NCBI RefSeq assembly: GCF_018372875.1
Contig: NZ_JAHAIF010000012.1
Coordinates: 4,652 to 68,651, forward strand
DNA: 64,000 nucleotides
Origin: Clostridium sp.
Lineage (GTDB): Bacteria > Bacillota > Clostridia > Clostridiales > Clostridiaceae
Direction of reading: 5' to 3'
Both the position numbers and the translations under genes were made by a program. This document shows, in pieces, positions 1 through 8,453 of this stretch. Positions within the stretch are counted from its first letter, which is position 1. Every line of letters begins with the position of its first letter. Under the pieces are notes generated by a model. That model worked only from the letters and a program-made list of their open reading frames with translations. It had not been told where the DNA came from and searched no databases.

Positions 1-2
1 CA

Positions 3-227
3 ACAAGAATAAAAATAATATGTGCCTTATTTGAGGCTGAAATGTGTGTGTGTGATTTGTCGGCTTTATTAGGAGTTTCGCAATCAGCAATTTCGCATCA
101 GCTTAGAACCTTAAAAAGTGCAAGACTAGTAAGGTATAGAAGAGAAGGGAAAATTGTATACTATTCATTAGATGATGAACATATTAAGCATATTTTTGAT
201 GAAGGTTTAAGACACATAACTGAATAG
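3..227 (+). CDS. ArsR/SmtB-family metal-responsive repressor (5'-truncated)
   Basis: The reading frame is open to the left edge of the window, so the N-terminus is missing. The visible 74 codons hold the winged-helix DNA-binding region with SQSAISHQLRTL as recognition helix and a beta wing (RYRREGKIVYYSL). The stretch EMCVCDLSALLG matches the ELCVCD metal-binding motif of the alpha-3 site in CadC/ArsR-type sensors, with two Cys separated by one residue. Members of this family release DNA when they bind Cd, Zn, Pb or As ions. It ends 16 bp before the CadA-like ATPase, so it is very probably the repressor of that pump. Which metal it senses cannot be told from this fragment. Confidence 0.9.
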   Translation, partial: TRIKIICALFEAEMCVCDLSALLGVSQSAISHQLRTLKSARLVRYRREGKIVYYSLDDEHIKHIFDEGLRHITE

Positions 228-243
228 AAAATAGGAGGGTATT

Positions 244-2421
244 ATGGCAAATGAAATAAAATTATATTTAAAGGGACTAGATTGCGCTAACTGTGCAAAT
301 AAGATAGAGAATAAGGTAAACAAATTAGAAAGCGTAGAAGAAGTTGTTTTGAACTTTTCATTAAGTTTATTAATAGTAAACTTAAAGGAAAACAGTGATG
401 TAAATAAAGTTGAAGAAGAAATAAAGACTATAGTAAATAAGCTTGAACCTCATGTTATAGTATCAAAATATGATAATAATATAAAAGAAAAGAAAAATGT
501 ATGTACTAGTGAATGTTGTGATGGACATGCACATAATGTTGAAGAGAAACATGAAGAAAGCCATGAGCATAATCATAGTGAAGGTATCTCTTTAAGAGAT
601 AAAGTATCCTTAGCAATAGGATTTATATTATTTGCTATTGCTATATTTATTGGAGAAGAAAAAAGTTATGTTCCATATATATATGCATTAAGTTATGTAT
701 TAGTGGGAGGTAAAGTTGTATTAAGTGCCATTAGAAATATATTTAGAGGGCAAGTATTTGATGAAAATTTCTTAATGACAGTTGCAACTTTAGGTGCTTT
801 TGCTATAGGTAATCATCCAGAAGGTGTAGCAGTAATGATTTTCTATGAAATAGGAGAACTATTCCAAAGCTATGCAGTTAATAGGTCAAGAAAATCAATA
901 TCTTCTCTTATGGATATTAGAGCAGATTATGCAAATTTAATCATAGATGGAGAAGAGAAAAAGGTAGATCCTAGTGAAATTAAAATAGATGATGTTATAG
1001 TAATTAAACCAGGTGAGAGAGTTCCTTTAGATGGTATTGTTATTGAAGGAAATTCTTCCTTAGATACATCAGCTTTAACTGGTGAATCATTACCAAGAAA
1101 TATTGAACTAAATGATGAAATATTAGCAGGGGTTATTAATTTAACTGGTGTAATAAGAGTAAAAGTAACAAAAGAATTTGGAGAATCAACTGTATCTAGA
1201 ATTTTAGAATTAGTACAAAATGCAAGTAGTAAGAAAGCTCAAACAGAAAAGTTTATAACGAAGTTTGCTAGATATTATACTCCAGTAGTAGTATTATCAG
1301 CAGTTGCATTAGCTATAATACCTCCACTAGTAGTTGATGGTGCATTATTTTCAGATTGGCTATATAGAGCTTTAATATTTTTAGTAGTGTCTTGTCCTTG
1401 TGCGTTAGTTGTTTCTATTCCTTTAGGATTATTTGCTGGAATAGGTGGAGCCTCTAAAAATGGAGTTTTAATAAAAGGTGGAAATTATCTTGAAGCTTTA
1501 AAAGATGTAGAAACAGTTGTTTTTGATAAAACAGGAACTCTTACAAAGGGTGTTTTTAAGGTTGTAAAGATTAATACAAATAATATAGAAGAAGCTGAGT
1601 TGTTGAGAATAGCAGCAACAGGAGAAAGTTTTTCTAATCATCCTATTGCACAATCTATATTAAAAGCTTATGGAAAAGAAGTAGACAAATCTATAATATC
1701 TAATTATGAAGAAATTTCAGGAAATGGTATTAAGGTTAATATAGATAGTAAAGATGTTTTATTAGGAAACTATAAACTTATGAATTCTAATGGAATTAAA
1801 TATAATAATAGTGAAGAGATTGGAACAGTAGTTCATGTAGTTGTTGATAATGAATATAAAGGTAATATTGTAATAGCTGACGAAGTAAAAGAAGATTCTA
1901 AAGAAGCTATAGAAATGTTGAAAAAGATTGGCGTTAAGAAATGTGTAATGTTAACTGGTGATAATAAAAAGGTAGCAGAAAAAATTGCAGAAGAGTTAGG
2001 ATTAGATGAAGTATATGCTGAATTACTACCAACAGATAAAGTTGCTATGGTTGAAAAGCTATTAAAGGAAAAGTCAGAAAAGGGAAAATTAGCTTTTGTA
2101 GGTGATGGAATTAATGATGCCCCAGTTCTAGCGAGAGCAGATGTTGGGGTAGCTATGGGAGGCATTGGATCTGATGCTGCTATTGAAGCGGCAGACGTAG
2201 TACTAATGAGAGATAACCCGTCATCATTGGTTGATGCTATAGAGATAGGAAGAAAGACAAATAGAATTTTATGGCAAAATATAATTTTTTCACTTGGAGT
2301 TAAAATTGCAGTATTAATTCCAGCAGCTATTGGAATAGCAAATATGTGGGAAGGAGTATTTGCAGATGTAGGGGTTACTTTAATAGCTGTATTAAACTCT
2401 ATGAGAGCTTTGAGGAAATAA
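244..2421 (+). CDS. cadA: P1B-type heavy-metal-exporting ATPase (Cd/Zn/Pb type)
   Basis: A 725-residue membrane ATPase that expels divalent heavy-metal ions using ATP. In order: an N-terminal heavy-metal-associated domain with C14-x-x-C17 (GLDCANC), a His-rich linker at about residues 90-113, transmembrane segments, the TGES phosphatase loop, the transport-site C384-P385-C386 motif, the DKTGT phosphorylation site (D428), a conserved HP dipeptide (SNHPIA), and the GDGINDAP hinge (from G620). CPC with the HP motif places it in the CadA/ZntA branch; copper pumps also carry CPC, so the metal is inferred, helped by the adjacent CadC-like regulator. It starts behind a GGAGGG ribosome site 16 bp after the regulator, as one operon. 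No terminator hairpin follows; the next promoter begins 18 bp downstream. Confidence 0.93.
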   Translation: MANEIKLYLKGLDCANCANKIENKVNKLESVEEVVLNFSLSLLIVNLKENSDVNKVEEEIKTIVNKLEPHVIVSKYDNNIKEKKNVCTSECCDGHAHNVEEKHEESHEHNHSEGISLRDKVSLAIGFILFAIAIFIGEEKSYVPYIYALSYVLVGGKVVLSAIRNIFRGQVFDENFLMTVATLGAFAIGNHPEGVAVMIFYEIGELFQSYAVNRSRKSISSLMDIRADYANLIIDGEEKKVDPSEIKIDDVIVIKPGERVPLDGIVIEGNSSLDTSALTGESLPRNIELNDEILAGVINLTGVIRVKVTKEFGESTVSRILELVQNASSKKAQTEKFITKFARYYTPVVVLSAVALAIIPPLVVDGALFSDWLYRALIFLVVSCPCALVVSIPLGLFAGIGGASKNGVLIKGGNYLEALKDVETVVFDKTGTLTKGVFKVVKINTNNIEEAELLRIAATGESFSNHPIAQSILKAYGKEVDKSIISNYEEISGNGIKVNIDSKDVLLGNYKLMNSNGIKYNNSEEIGTVVHVVVDNEYKGNIVIADEVKEDSKEAIEMLKKIGVKKCVMLTGDNKKVAEKIAEELGLDEVYAELLPTDKVAMVEKLLKEKSEKGKLAFVGDGINDAPVLARADVGVAMGGIGSDAAIEAADVVLMRDNPSSLVDAIEIGRKTNRILWQNIIFSLGVKIAVLIPAAIGIANMWEGVFADVGVTLIAVLNSMRALRK

Positions 2422-2439
2422 GTGGATTAAATATATTTG

Positions 2440-2468
2440 TTGACAAAGTTTGTCGATAAAAGTATAAT
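2440..2468 (+). promoter_or_regulatory. Sigma-A promoter of the Mn riboswitch-mntP unit
   Basis: Perfect consensus -35 TTGACA (2440-2445) and -10 TATAAT (2463-2468) separated by 17 bp, lying about 25 bp before the riboswitch aptamer. Confidence 0.9.
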
Positions 2469-2493
2469 TATTAACGTTGAAATTAGAAACTTT

Positions 2494-2577
2494 CAGGCAT
2501 GAGGGAGTAGCATGCAGAGATGTTTTATCTCTGTAATAAGGCCAACATACTGATGATATAATCATCTGGCTTTGTTT
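2494..2577 (+). ncRNA. yybP-ykoY manganese riboswitch aptamer
   Basis: The two conserved loops of the yybP-ykoY family are readable: the first-loop element GAGGGAGTAGC (2501-2511) and, after a hairpin arm (AGAGAT/ATCTCT), the second element CCAACATACTG (2542-2552) followed by a small hairpin (ATGAT/ATCAT) and the closing GGCTTTG. The family senses Mn2+ through these two docked loops and switches on efflux genes. A strong terminator follows immediately and the next gene is the Mn exporter mntP, which supports the assignment. Exact ends of the outer helix are approximate. Confidence 0.88.
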
Positions 2578-2586
2578 TAAATTGTG

Positions 2587-2636
2587 AGACTTATGTATAA
2601 CGGATTAGGGTTGCGTTATACATAAGTCTTTTTTTA
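2587..2636 (+). terminator. Riboswitch-controlled intrinsic terminator
   Basis: A perfect 16-bp stem (2587-2602 with 2614-2629) followed by a run of T. It lies just downstream of the Mn aptamer and well before mntP, so it is the likely expression platform: Mn binding should disfavour it and allow read-through. Confidence 0.9.
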
Positions 2637-2730
2637 CTGTCTAGACCAAGTATAAAATTTCAATTAGATATAAATCAAAGGTATTATTACATTTTCATAT
2701 TAAAAAATATAACATAAAGGATAGTAATTT

Positions 2731-2850
2731 TATAATTTCCTTACCTTTAGTATGGGTGGGGTGGATATTTGTTTTGATGTGACTTGGAGCTTGCGACGGA
2801 ACAAGCAAAATAAATATCCGCTACACATTTTTATTCTTTAGGAAATTATA
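2731..2850. repeat. 120-bp imperfect palindrome in the mntP leader
   Basis: The ends are perfect 11-bp inverted repeats (TATAATTTCCT at 2731-2741, AGGAAATTATA at 2840-2850). Inside is a second 16-bp inverted pair with two G.U positions (2761-2776 with 2806-2821) enclosing a small GCTTG/CAAGC stem (2789-2793 with 2802-2806). It lies between the riboswitch terminator and mntP. The right end is similar to sequence after the ligA operon near 56888-56918. I do not recognise a named RNA family; it could be a small non-autonomous inverted-repeat element or a structured leader segment. Confidence 0.55.
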
Positions 2851-2965
2851 TTTGTAATTAAATTGGAGATAAGTTTAATATTTAAATGCTAATAAAGTTT
2901 ATTCATTAGTGTTTATAATGATAAAAAATGTATAAAATAAATATGTGCTATTTAGGAGGGAAAAT

Positions 2966-3529
2966 ATGAGTGTTATATCTATTTTAATGATAGGATTGGG
3001 GTTAGCTATGGATGCTCTAGCTGTTTCGATTACTATTGGTATTAATTCTAATAAAAAAAGTAAAATAAAGATGGCTTTTAAAGCTTCTTTATTTTTTGGT
3101 GCTTTTCAAGCTATTATGCCTTTTATAGGTTGGGCTGTAGGCAGAAACTTTACTAAGTATATTGAAATGATGGATCATTGGATAGCTTTTATTTTATTAG
3201 CTATTATTGGTGGGAAGATGATTTATGAAGCGTTAAAAGGAGAAGAGAGTGAAGAAGAGAAAACTTATTCAAATAAAACATTATTAATATTAGCTATTGC
3301 TACTAGTATAGATGCATTGGCCGTAGGAATAAGCTTTGCTTTTTTAAATGTAAATATATTATTAGCAATATTAATAATAGGAATAGTAACAGCTATTTTA
3401 AGTTTTATTGCTGTGTATATAGGTGAAATGTTAGGAGAAATCTTTAAGAGTAGAGCAGAGATATTCGGAGGCGTTGTTCTAATTTTAATAGGATTAAAAA
3501 TATTAATAGAACATCTTTTGAAACAGTAA
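2966..3529 (+). CDS. mntP: Manganese efflux protein MntP
   Basis: A 187-residue integral membrane protein of the MntP (YebN, DUF204) family that exports Mn2+. It shows the duplicated signature with membrane-embedded Asp: GLAMDALAVSI near the N-terminus and ATSIDALAVGI in the second half, with six hydrophobic segments expected. The ATG at 2966 is preferred over an upstream in-frame start at 2945 because AGGAGGG sits 6 nt before it and homologues begin at this MS(V/I) position. It is the only gene between the Mn riboswitch and rex, so it is almost certainly expressed when Mn2+ binds the leader. Confidence 0.93.
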   Translation: MSVISILMIGLGLAMDALAVSITIGINSNKKSKIKMAFKASLFFGAFQAIMPFIGWAVGRNFTKYIEMMDHWIAFILLAIIGGKMIYEALKGEESEEEKTYSNKTLLILAIATSIDALAVGISFAFLNVNILLAILIIGIVTAILSFIAVYIGEMLGEIFKSRAEIFGGVVLILIGLKILIEHLLKQ

Positions 3530-3715
3530 TACGAAAAAACGACAAAATTCATGCTCGCTGTATTGAAAGTGAAAATATTATTTAAGAAAAGTAATGGATT
3601 AATAATGAAGTTTTATGGTAATATAATAAATGGTGTATTAGTTGCGTGGAAAGTAAGGTGTAGAATTTACATAACTTTGTTAAAAAATAGATAAAATTTA
3701 GAGAGAAGGTGCAGT

Positions 3716-4348
3716 ATGGAAAAGAAAAAAAATATTTCTATGGCTGTAATTAAACGTCTGCCAAAATATCATAGATATTTGAATGAATTAATGAAAAATG
3801 ATGTAGATAGAATATCATCAAAAGAATTAGGTGAAAAGATAGGATTTACAGCATCTCAAATACGTCAAGATTTAAATTGCTTTGGTGACTTTGGGCAACA
3901 AGGATATGGGTATAATGTTAGAGAATTATATAATCAAATAAGTAGCATTCTTGGATTAAGTCAAAAATATAATACTGTAATTGTAGGTGCAGGTAATATA
4001 GGGCAAGCAATTGCAAATTATAAGTTTGATAAACAAGGTGTAAATTTAGTTGGAATATTCGATGCAAATCCTAAGCTAGTTGGACTTAAAATAAGGGATA
4101 TTGAAATAAGTGAAATAGATACTTTAAAATCTTTTTTAAGTAAGAATAAAATAGATATAGGTATAATTTGTGTTCCAAGAATAAATGCTCAAAAGGTCTG
4201 TGACGAAATGGTAGATGGTGGAGTTAAGGGAATTTGGAATTTTGCTCCTGTAGATTTGACAGTACCAGAAGATGTAAGAGTTGAAAATGTTCATTTAAGT
4301 GAAAGTTTAATGACACTTATTTATTTATTACACAGTAATAATGAATAA
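3716..4348 (+). CDS. rex: Redox-sensing transcriptional repressor Rex
   Basis: A 210-residue dimeric repressor that binds DNA at low NADH/NAD+ and lets go when NADH rises. The N-terminal winged helix (about residues 10-80, with SQIRQDLNCFGDFGQQGYGY) precedes a Rossmann domain with GAGNIGQAI and ends with the Rex helix that swaps between subunits. Length and both domains match the family. It lies directly upstream of the butyryl-CoA operon, which carries a near-perfect Rex operator, so control of that operon is its most likely local task. It is followed by its own terminator, so rex and crt are separate units. Confidence 0.96.
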   Translation: MEKKKNISMAVIKRLPKYHRYLNELMKNDVDRISSKELGEKIGFTASQIRQDLNCFGDFGQQGYGYNVRELYNQISSILGLSQKYNTVIVGAGNIGQAIANYKFDKQGVNLVGIFDANPKLVGLKIRDIEISEIDTLKSFLSKNKIDIGIICVPRINAQKVCDEMVDGGVKGIWNFAPVDLTVPEDVRVENVHLSESLMTLIYLLHSNNE

Positions 4349-4440
4349 AAATAGAAAAAATATCCTTGGTTATAGCTTATAAAATTAACATAAAATCTCA
4401 ATTTGATATTGAAAAAAAATTAACAAGGTATTATAATCGT

Positions 4441-4477
4441 AATTGAAGTTTGTTAAAAACTTCAATTATTTTTTTAT
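4441..4477 (+). terminator. Intrinsic terminator of rex
   Basis: An 11-bp perfect stem (AATTGAAGTTT at 4441-4451 with 4457-4467), 5-nt loop, followed by a T-rich run to 4475. Confidence 0.85.
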
Positions 4478-4483
4478 CTAAGT

Positions 4484-4501
4484 TTGTTATATTATTAACA
4501 A
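4484..4501. promoter_or_regulatory. Rex operator upstream of crt
   Basis: The 18-mer TTGTTATATTATTAACAA fits the Rex consensus TTGTTAA-N4-TTAACAA at all fixed positions but one (T for A at position 7). It lies about 150 bp upstream of crt, between the rex terminator and a TATAAT (4563-4568) that may be the crt -10. I could not find a good -35 for that TATAAT, so the exact promoter and the way Rex blocks it are unclear. Confidence 0.82.
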
Positions 4502-4636
4502 AAATAATAAGAAAAAGTATTTATTTTCAGACAATTCGACAGACTCATGCTACTATTTGATGTATAATATTGGAGAGTTTGTAAAATTAAAAAAGATTAA
4601 GAAAAATAAGAGTGTAAATAAGGAGGATATGAGGGG

Positions 4637-5422
4637 ATGGAATTAAAAAACGTGCTTCTTGAAAAAGAAGAGCATTTAGCTATTGTTACTATTAATAGAC
4701 CAAAAGCTTTAAATGCATTAAATTCAGAAACATTAAAGGATCTTGACACAGTTCTTGATAATTTGGAAAATGATAGCAATATTTATGCTGTTATATTAAC
4801 TGGGGCAGGAGAAAAGTCTTTCGTTGCAGGTGCTGATATAGCAGAAATGAGAGATTTAAATGAAGAACAAGGTAAAGAATTTGGAATGCTTGGAAATAAG
4901 GTGTTCAGAAGATTAGAAAAGTTAGACAAGCCTGTAATTGCAGCGATATCAGGATTCGCTCTTGGTGGTGGTTGTGAATTATCAATGGCATGTGATATAA
5001 GAATAGCTTCAGAAAGAGCAAGATTTGCTCAGCCAGAATCAGGTTTAGGAATAACTCCTGGATTTGGGGGTACTCAAAGACTACCAAGAATAGTTGGGTT
5101 AGGAAAAGCAAAAGAAATGATTTATACAGGAGCTATGGTTAAGGCAGATGAAGCCTTAAGAATAGGACTTGTAAATAAGGTAGTTCCTCTAGAAAATCTT
5201 ATGGAGGAAGCTAGAGCTATGGCTAATGCAATAATTGTTAATGCGCCAATAGCTGTTAAGTTATGTAAGGATGCTATTGATAGAGGTATGCAAGTAGATA
5301 TAGATAGAGCAATTGAAATAGAGGCAGAAGACTTTGGAAAATGCTTCAGCACAGAAGATCAAACAGAAGGAATGACTGCATTCTTAGAAAAGAGAGCAGA
5401 GAAGAACTTCCAAAACAAATAA
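4637..5422 (+). CDS. crt: 3-hydroxybutyryl-CoA dehydratase (crotonase)
   Basis: A 261-residue enoyl-CoA hydratase family enzyme that removes water from 3-hydroxybutyryl-CoA to give crotonyl-CoA in butyrate fermentation. The oxyanion-hole segment SFVAGADIAEM (61-71), the GGGCEL segment with catalytic Glu114, and AQPES with Glu134 are all present, and length is typical. AGGAGG lies about 10 nt before the ATG. It is the first gene of a five-gene operon (crt-bcd-etfB-etfA-hbd) in the standard clostridial order, which excludes a fatty-acid-degradation role as the main one. Confidence 0.96.
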   Translation: MELKNVLLEKEEHLAIVTINRPKALNALNSETLKDLDTVLDNLENDSNIYAVILTGAGEKSFVAGADIAEMRDLNEEQGKEFGMLGNKVFRRLEKLDKPVIAAISGFALGGGCELSMACDIRIASERARFAQPESGLGITPGFGGTQRLPRIVGLGKAKEMIYTGAMVKADEALRIGLVNKVVPLENLMEEARAMANAIIVNAPIAVKLCKDAIDRGMQVDIDRAIEIEAEDFGKCFSTEDQTEGMTAFLEKRAEKNFQNK

Positions 5423-5456
5423 ATTGTTTTTTTAAATATAAGGAGGGTCAAATCAA

Positions 5457-6596
5457 ATGGATTTCGAATTAACTAGAGAACAACAATTAGTACAACAAAT
5501 GGTTAGAGAATTCGCAGTAAATGAAGTAAAACCAATAGCTGCAGAAATTGATGAAACAGAAAGATTCCCTATGGAAAATGTTCAAAAAATGGCTAAGTTA
5601 GGAATGATGGGTATTCCGTTTTCTAAAGAAGTAGGGGGAGCAGGCGGAGATGTTCTTTCATACATAATCGCTGTAGAAGAATTATCAAAGGTATGTGCAA
5701 CAACAGGAGTTATCCTTTCAGCTCATACATCACTATGTGCTTCAGTTATCAATGAACATGGTACTCCAGCACAAAAAGAAAAGTATTTAGCAGATTTATG
5801 CTCTGGTAAGAAGATTGGTGCTTTCGGTTTAACTGAACCAGGTGCTGGTACAGATGCAGCAGGACAACAAACTACTGCAGTTTTAGATGGAGATCACTAT
5901 GTATTAAATGGGTCAAAGATATTCATAACAAACGGTGGAGTTGCTGAAACTTTCATAATTTTTGCTATGACAGATAAGAGCCAAGGTACAAGAGGAATAT
6001 CTGCATTTATAGTAGAGAAAGACTTCCCAGGATTCTCAATAGGTAAGTTAGAAAACAAGATGGGTATTAGAGCATCATCTACTACTGAGTTAATAATGGA
6101 AGATTGTATAGTACCAAAGGAAAACTTAATAGGTAAAGAAGGTAAGGGATTTGGTATAGCAATGAAGACTCTAGATGGAGGAAGAATTGGTATAGCTGCT
6201 CAAGCTTTAGGTATAGCTGAAGGTGCTTTTGAAGAAGCAGTGGCTTATATGAAAGAAAGAAAACAATTTGGTAAGCCACTTTACACTAAGCAAGGTTTAC
6301 AATGGTACATGGCAGAAATGGATGTAAAGATAGAAGCTGCTAAGCAATTAGTATACAAAGCTGCTATGAGAAAACAAAATGGACAACCTTATTCAATAGA
6401 TGCTGCTAGAGCTAAGTTATTTGCAGCAGAAATAGCTATGGATGTTACAACTAAGGTAGTTCAAATCTTTGGTGGATATGGTTACACTAAGGAATATCCA
6501 GTAGAAAGAATGATGAGAGATGCTAAGATAACTGAAATCTATGAAGGAACTTCAGAAGTTCAAAAGATGGTTATTTCAGGTAGCTTATTCAGATAG
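5457..6596 (+). CDS. bcd: Butyryl-CoA dehydrogenase
   Basis: A 379-residue acyl-CoA dehydrogenase that reduces crotonyl-CoA to butyryl-CoA. With EtfAB it bifurcates electrons from NADH to crotonyl-CoA and ferredoxin. The FAD/substrate signature FGLTEPGAGTDAAG is in the middle domain, FGGYGYTKEYPVERMMRD is near the C-terminus, and the catalytic base is Glu363 in the YEGTSE motif. Full length for a short-chain enzyme. The stop codon overlaps the ribosome site of etfB, which implies tight translation coupling. Substrate choice rests on operon context as well as sequence. Confidence 0.96.
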   Translation: MDFELTREQQLVQQMVREFAVNEVKPIAAEIDETERFPMENVQKMAKLGMMGIPFSKEVGGAGGDVLSYIIAVEELSKVCATTGVILSAHTSLCASVINEHGTPAQKEKYLADLCSGKKIGAFGLTEPGAGTDAAGQQTTAVLDGDHYVLNGSKIFITNGGVAETFIIFAMTDKSQGTRGISAFIVEKDFPGFSIGKLENKMGIRASSTTELIMEDCIVPKENLIGKEGKGFGIAMKTLDGGRIGIAAQALGIAEGAFEEAVAYMKERKQFGKPLYTKQGLQWYMAEMDVKIEAAKQLVYKAAMRKQNGQPYSIDAARAKLFAAEIAMDVTTKVVQIFGGYGYTKEYPVERMMRDAKITEIYEGTSEVQKMVISGSLFR

Positions 6597-6610
6597 GAGG
6601 AAGTTATAAG

Positions 6611-7390
6611 ATGAATATAGTAGTTTGTGTAAAACAAGTTCCAGATACAACAGTTGTTAAGATAGATCCTAAGACTGGTACATTAATAAGAGATGGTGTT
6701 CCATCAATTATTAATCCAGAAGATAAGCATGCATTAGAAGCAGCATTACAATTAAAAGAAGCTCATGGTGGAAAGGTTACAGTTGTTTCAATGGGACTTC
6801 CAATGGCTAAGGCTGCATTAAGAGAAGCTTTATGTATGGGAGCTGATGAAGCTATCCTTTTAACAGATAGAGTGCTAGGAGGAGCTGATACATTAGCAAC
6901 TTCAAAATCTCTAGCTGGAGTAATTAAGAAGTTAGATTATGATATAGTATTTGCAGGAAGACAAGCTATCGATGGAGATACAGCGCAAGTTGGTCCAGAA
7001 ATAGCTGAACACTTAAATATTCCTCAAGTAACATATGTTCAAGATGTAAAAGTTGAAGGTGATTCTTTAATAGTTAACAGAGCACTAGAAGATGGACATC
7101 AAATAGTAGAAGTTAAGACTCCATGTCTATTAACTGCAATCGAAACATTAAATGAACCAAGATACATGAATGTTGGTAATATTTTTGCAACTAGTGACAA
7201 TGATATCAAGGTTATGAGTGCAGAGGATATAGATGTAGATAAGTCAGAATTAGGTCTTAAGGGTTCTCCAACAAAGGTTAAGAAGTCAATGACTAAGGAA
7301 GTTAAGGGAGCAGGAGAACTAGTTAAAGAAGGCGCTAAAGAAGCTGCAACTTATGTTTTAGGAAAATTAAAAGAAAAACACTACATCTAA
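6611..7390 (+). CDS. etfB: Electron transfer flavoprotein beta subunit
   Basis: The 259-residue beta subunit of the flavoprotein that partners Bcd. It begins MNIVVCVKQVPDT and has the adenine-nucleotide-binding alpha/beta fold, including AGRQAIDGDTAQVGPEIAE and the beta-subunit pattern TPCLLTAIETLNEPRY. In the Bcd-Etf complex this subunit holds the bifurcating FAD that takes electrons from NADH. It is 14 bp after bcd and 22 bp before etfA, each with a strong AGGAGG site. Confidence 0.96.
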   Translation: MNIVVCVKQVPDTTVVKIDPKTGTLIRDGVPSIINPEDKHALEAALQLKEAHGGKVTVVSMGLPMAKAALREALCMGADEAILLTDRVLGGADTLATSKSLAGVIKKLDYDIVFAGRQAIDGDTAQVGPEIAEHLNIPQVTYVQDVKVEGDSLIVNRALEDGHQIVEVKTPCLLTAIETLNEPRYMNVGNIFATSDNDIKVMSAEDIDVDKSELGLKGSPTKVKKSMTKEVKGAGELVKEGAKEAATYVLGKLKEKHYI

Positions 7391-7412
7391 GATAATAGGA
7401 GGGTAATTTATT

Positions 7413-8420
7413 ATGAATATAGCAGATTACAAAGGCGTTTGGGTCTTTGCTGAACAAAGAGAAGGACAATTACAAAAAGTATCTTTAGAATTACTTGGTG
7501 AAGGTAGAAGAGTAGCAGATAAATTAGGAGTAAAGTTAACTGCTTTATTACTAGGACACAATGTAGAAGGATTAGCAAAAACTTTAGGTGAACATGGTGC
7601 AGATGAAGTTTTAGTTGCTGATGATAAGAATTTAGAACATTATACAACTGATGCTTATACAAAGGTTATTTGTGATTTAGCAAATGAAAGAAAGCCAGGA
7701 ATATTATTTGTAGGAGCTACTTTTATTGGTAGAGATTTAGGACCAAGAATAGCTGCAAGATTAACAACAGGATTAACTGCAGACTGTACTTCAATAGATG
7801 TTGAAGTTGAAACTGGAGATCTTTTAGCTACAAGACCAGCATTTGGTGGTAACCTAATGGCTACAATCGTATGTCCAGAACATAGACCACAAATGGCTAC
7901 AGTAAGACCAGGTGTATTTGAAAAGGTAAATACTGATGCTTCAAACTGTAAGATTGAAAAAGTAGAAGTTAAATTAGCAGATAGTGATATTAGAACTAAG
8001 GTTCTTGAAATAATCAAGGAAAAGAAAGATATAGTTGATATATCTGAAGCAAACATTATAGTATCTGGTGGTAGAGGTGTAGGATGTAAAGAAAACTTTG
8101 CTTTACTACAAGAATTAGCAGATGCTTTAGGTGGAGTTGTTGCAGGTTCTAGAGCAGCAGTAGAAAAGGGTTGGGTTGAAAATGCTTACCAAGTTGGACA
8201 AACTGGTAAGACAGTTAAGCCAACAATCTATATAGCTTGTGGTATTTCAGGAGCTATCCAACACGTAGCTGGTATGCAAGATTCAGAATTAATTATTGCT
8301 ATCAATAAAGATGAAACTGCTCCAATAATGCAAGTTGCTGATTATGGTATAGTTGGAGATGTTAAGAAGGTAATACCTGAATTAATAGCTCAAGCTAAAG
8401 AAATGAAAGCAGCTGAATAA
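7413..8420 (+). CDS. etfA: Electron transfer flavoprotein alpha subunit
   Basis: The 335-residue alpha subunit. The N-terminal domain (about 1-190) resembles the beta subunit; the C-terminal FAD domain starts near residue 215 with SGGRGVGCKENF and continues with AGSRAAVEKGW, GQTGKTVKP and CGISGAIQHVAGM, the usual flavin-contact loops. It carries the alpha-FAD that shuttles electrons to butyryl-CoA dehydrogenase. No extra N-terminal ferredoxin domain is present, unlike some clostridial EtfA paralogues. Confidence 0.96.
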   Translation: MNIADYKGVWVFAEQREGQLQKVSLELLGEGRRVADKLGVKLTALLLGHNVEGLAKTLGEHGADEVLVADDKNLEHYTTDAYTKVICDLANERKPGILFVGATFIGRDLGPRIAARLTTGLTADCTSIDVEVETGDLLATRPAFGGNLMATIVCPEHRPQMATVRPGVFEKVNTDASNCKIEKVEVKLADSDIRTKVLEIIKEKKDIVDISEANIIVSGGRGVGCKENFALLQELADALGGVVAGSRAAVEKGWVENAYQVGQTGKTVKPTIYIACGISGAIQHVAGMQDSELIIAINKDETAPIMQVADYGIVGDVKKVIPELIAQAKEMKAAE

Positions 8421-8453
8421 TATAAAAATATTGAGTTTTTAGGAGGAATAAAA

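Noticed and set aside
1833..2165. Minus-strand open frame inside cadA
   Set aside because: Antisense shadow of the conserved P-type ATPase hinge region; no start signal.
3684..3703. TTTGTTAAAAAATAGATAA before rex as an autoregulatory Rex site
   Set aside because: Only one half-site is good; the other matches at too few positions.
4418..4456. TTAACAA and TTGTTAA half-sites between rex and crt
   Set aside because: Their spacing and orientation do not fit a Rex dimer site, and the second lies in the rex terminator; only 4484-4501 matches the operator.
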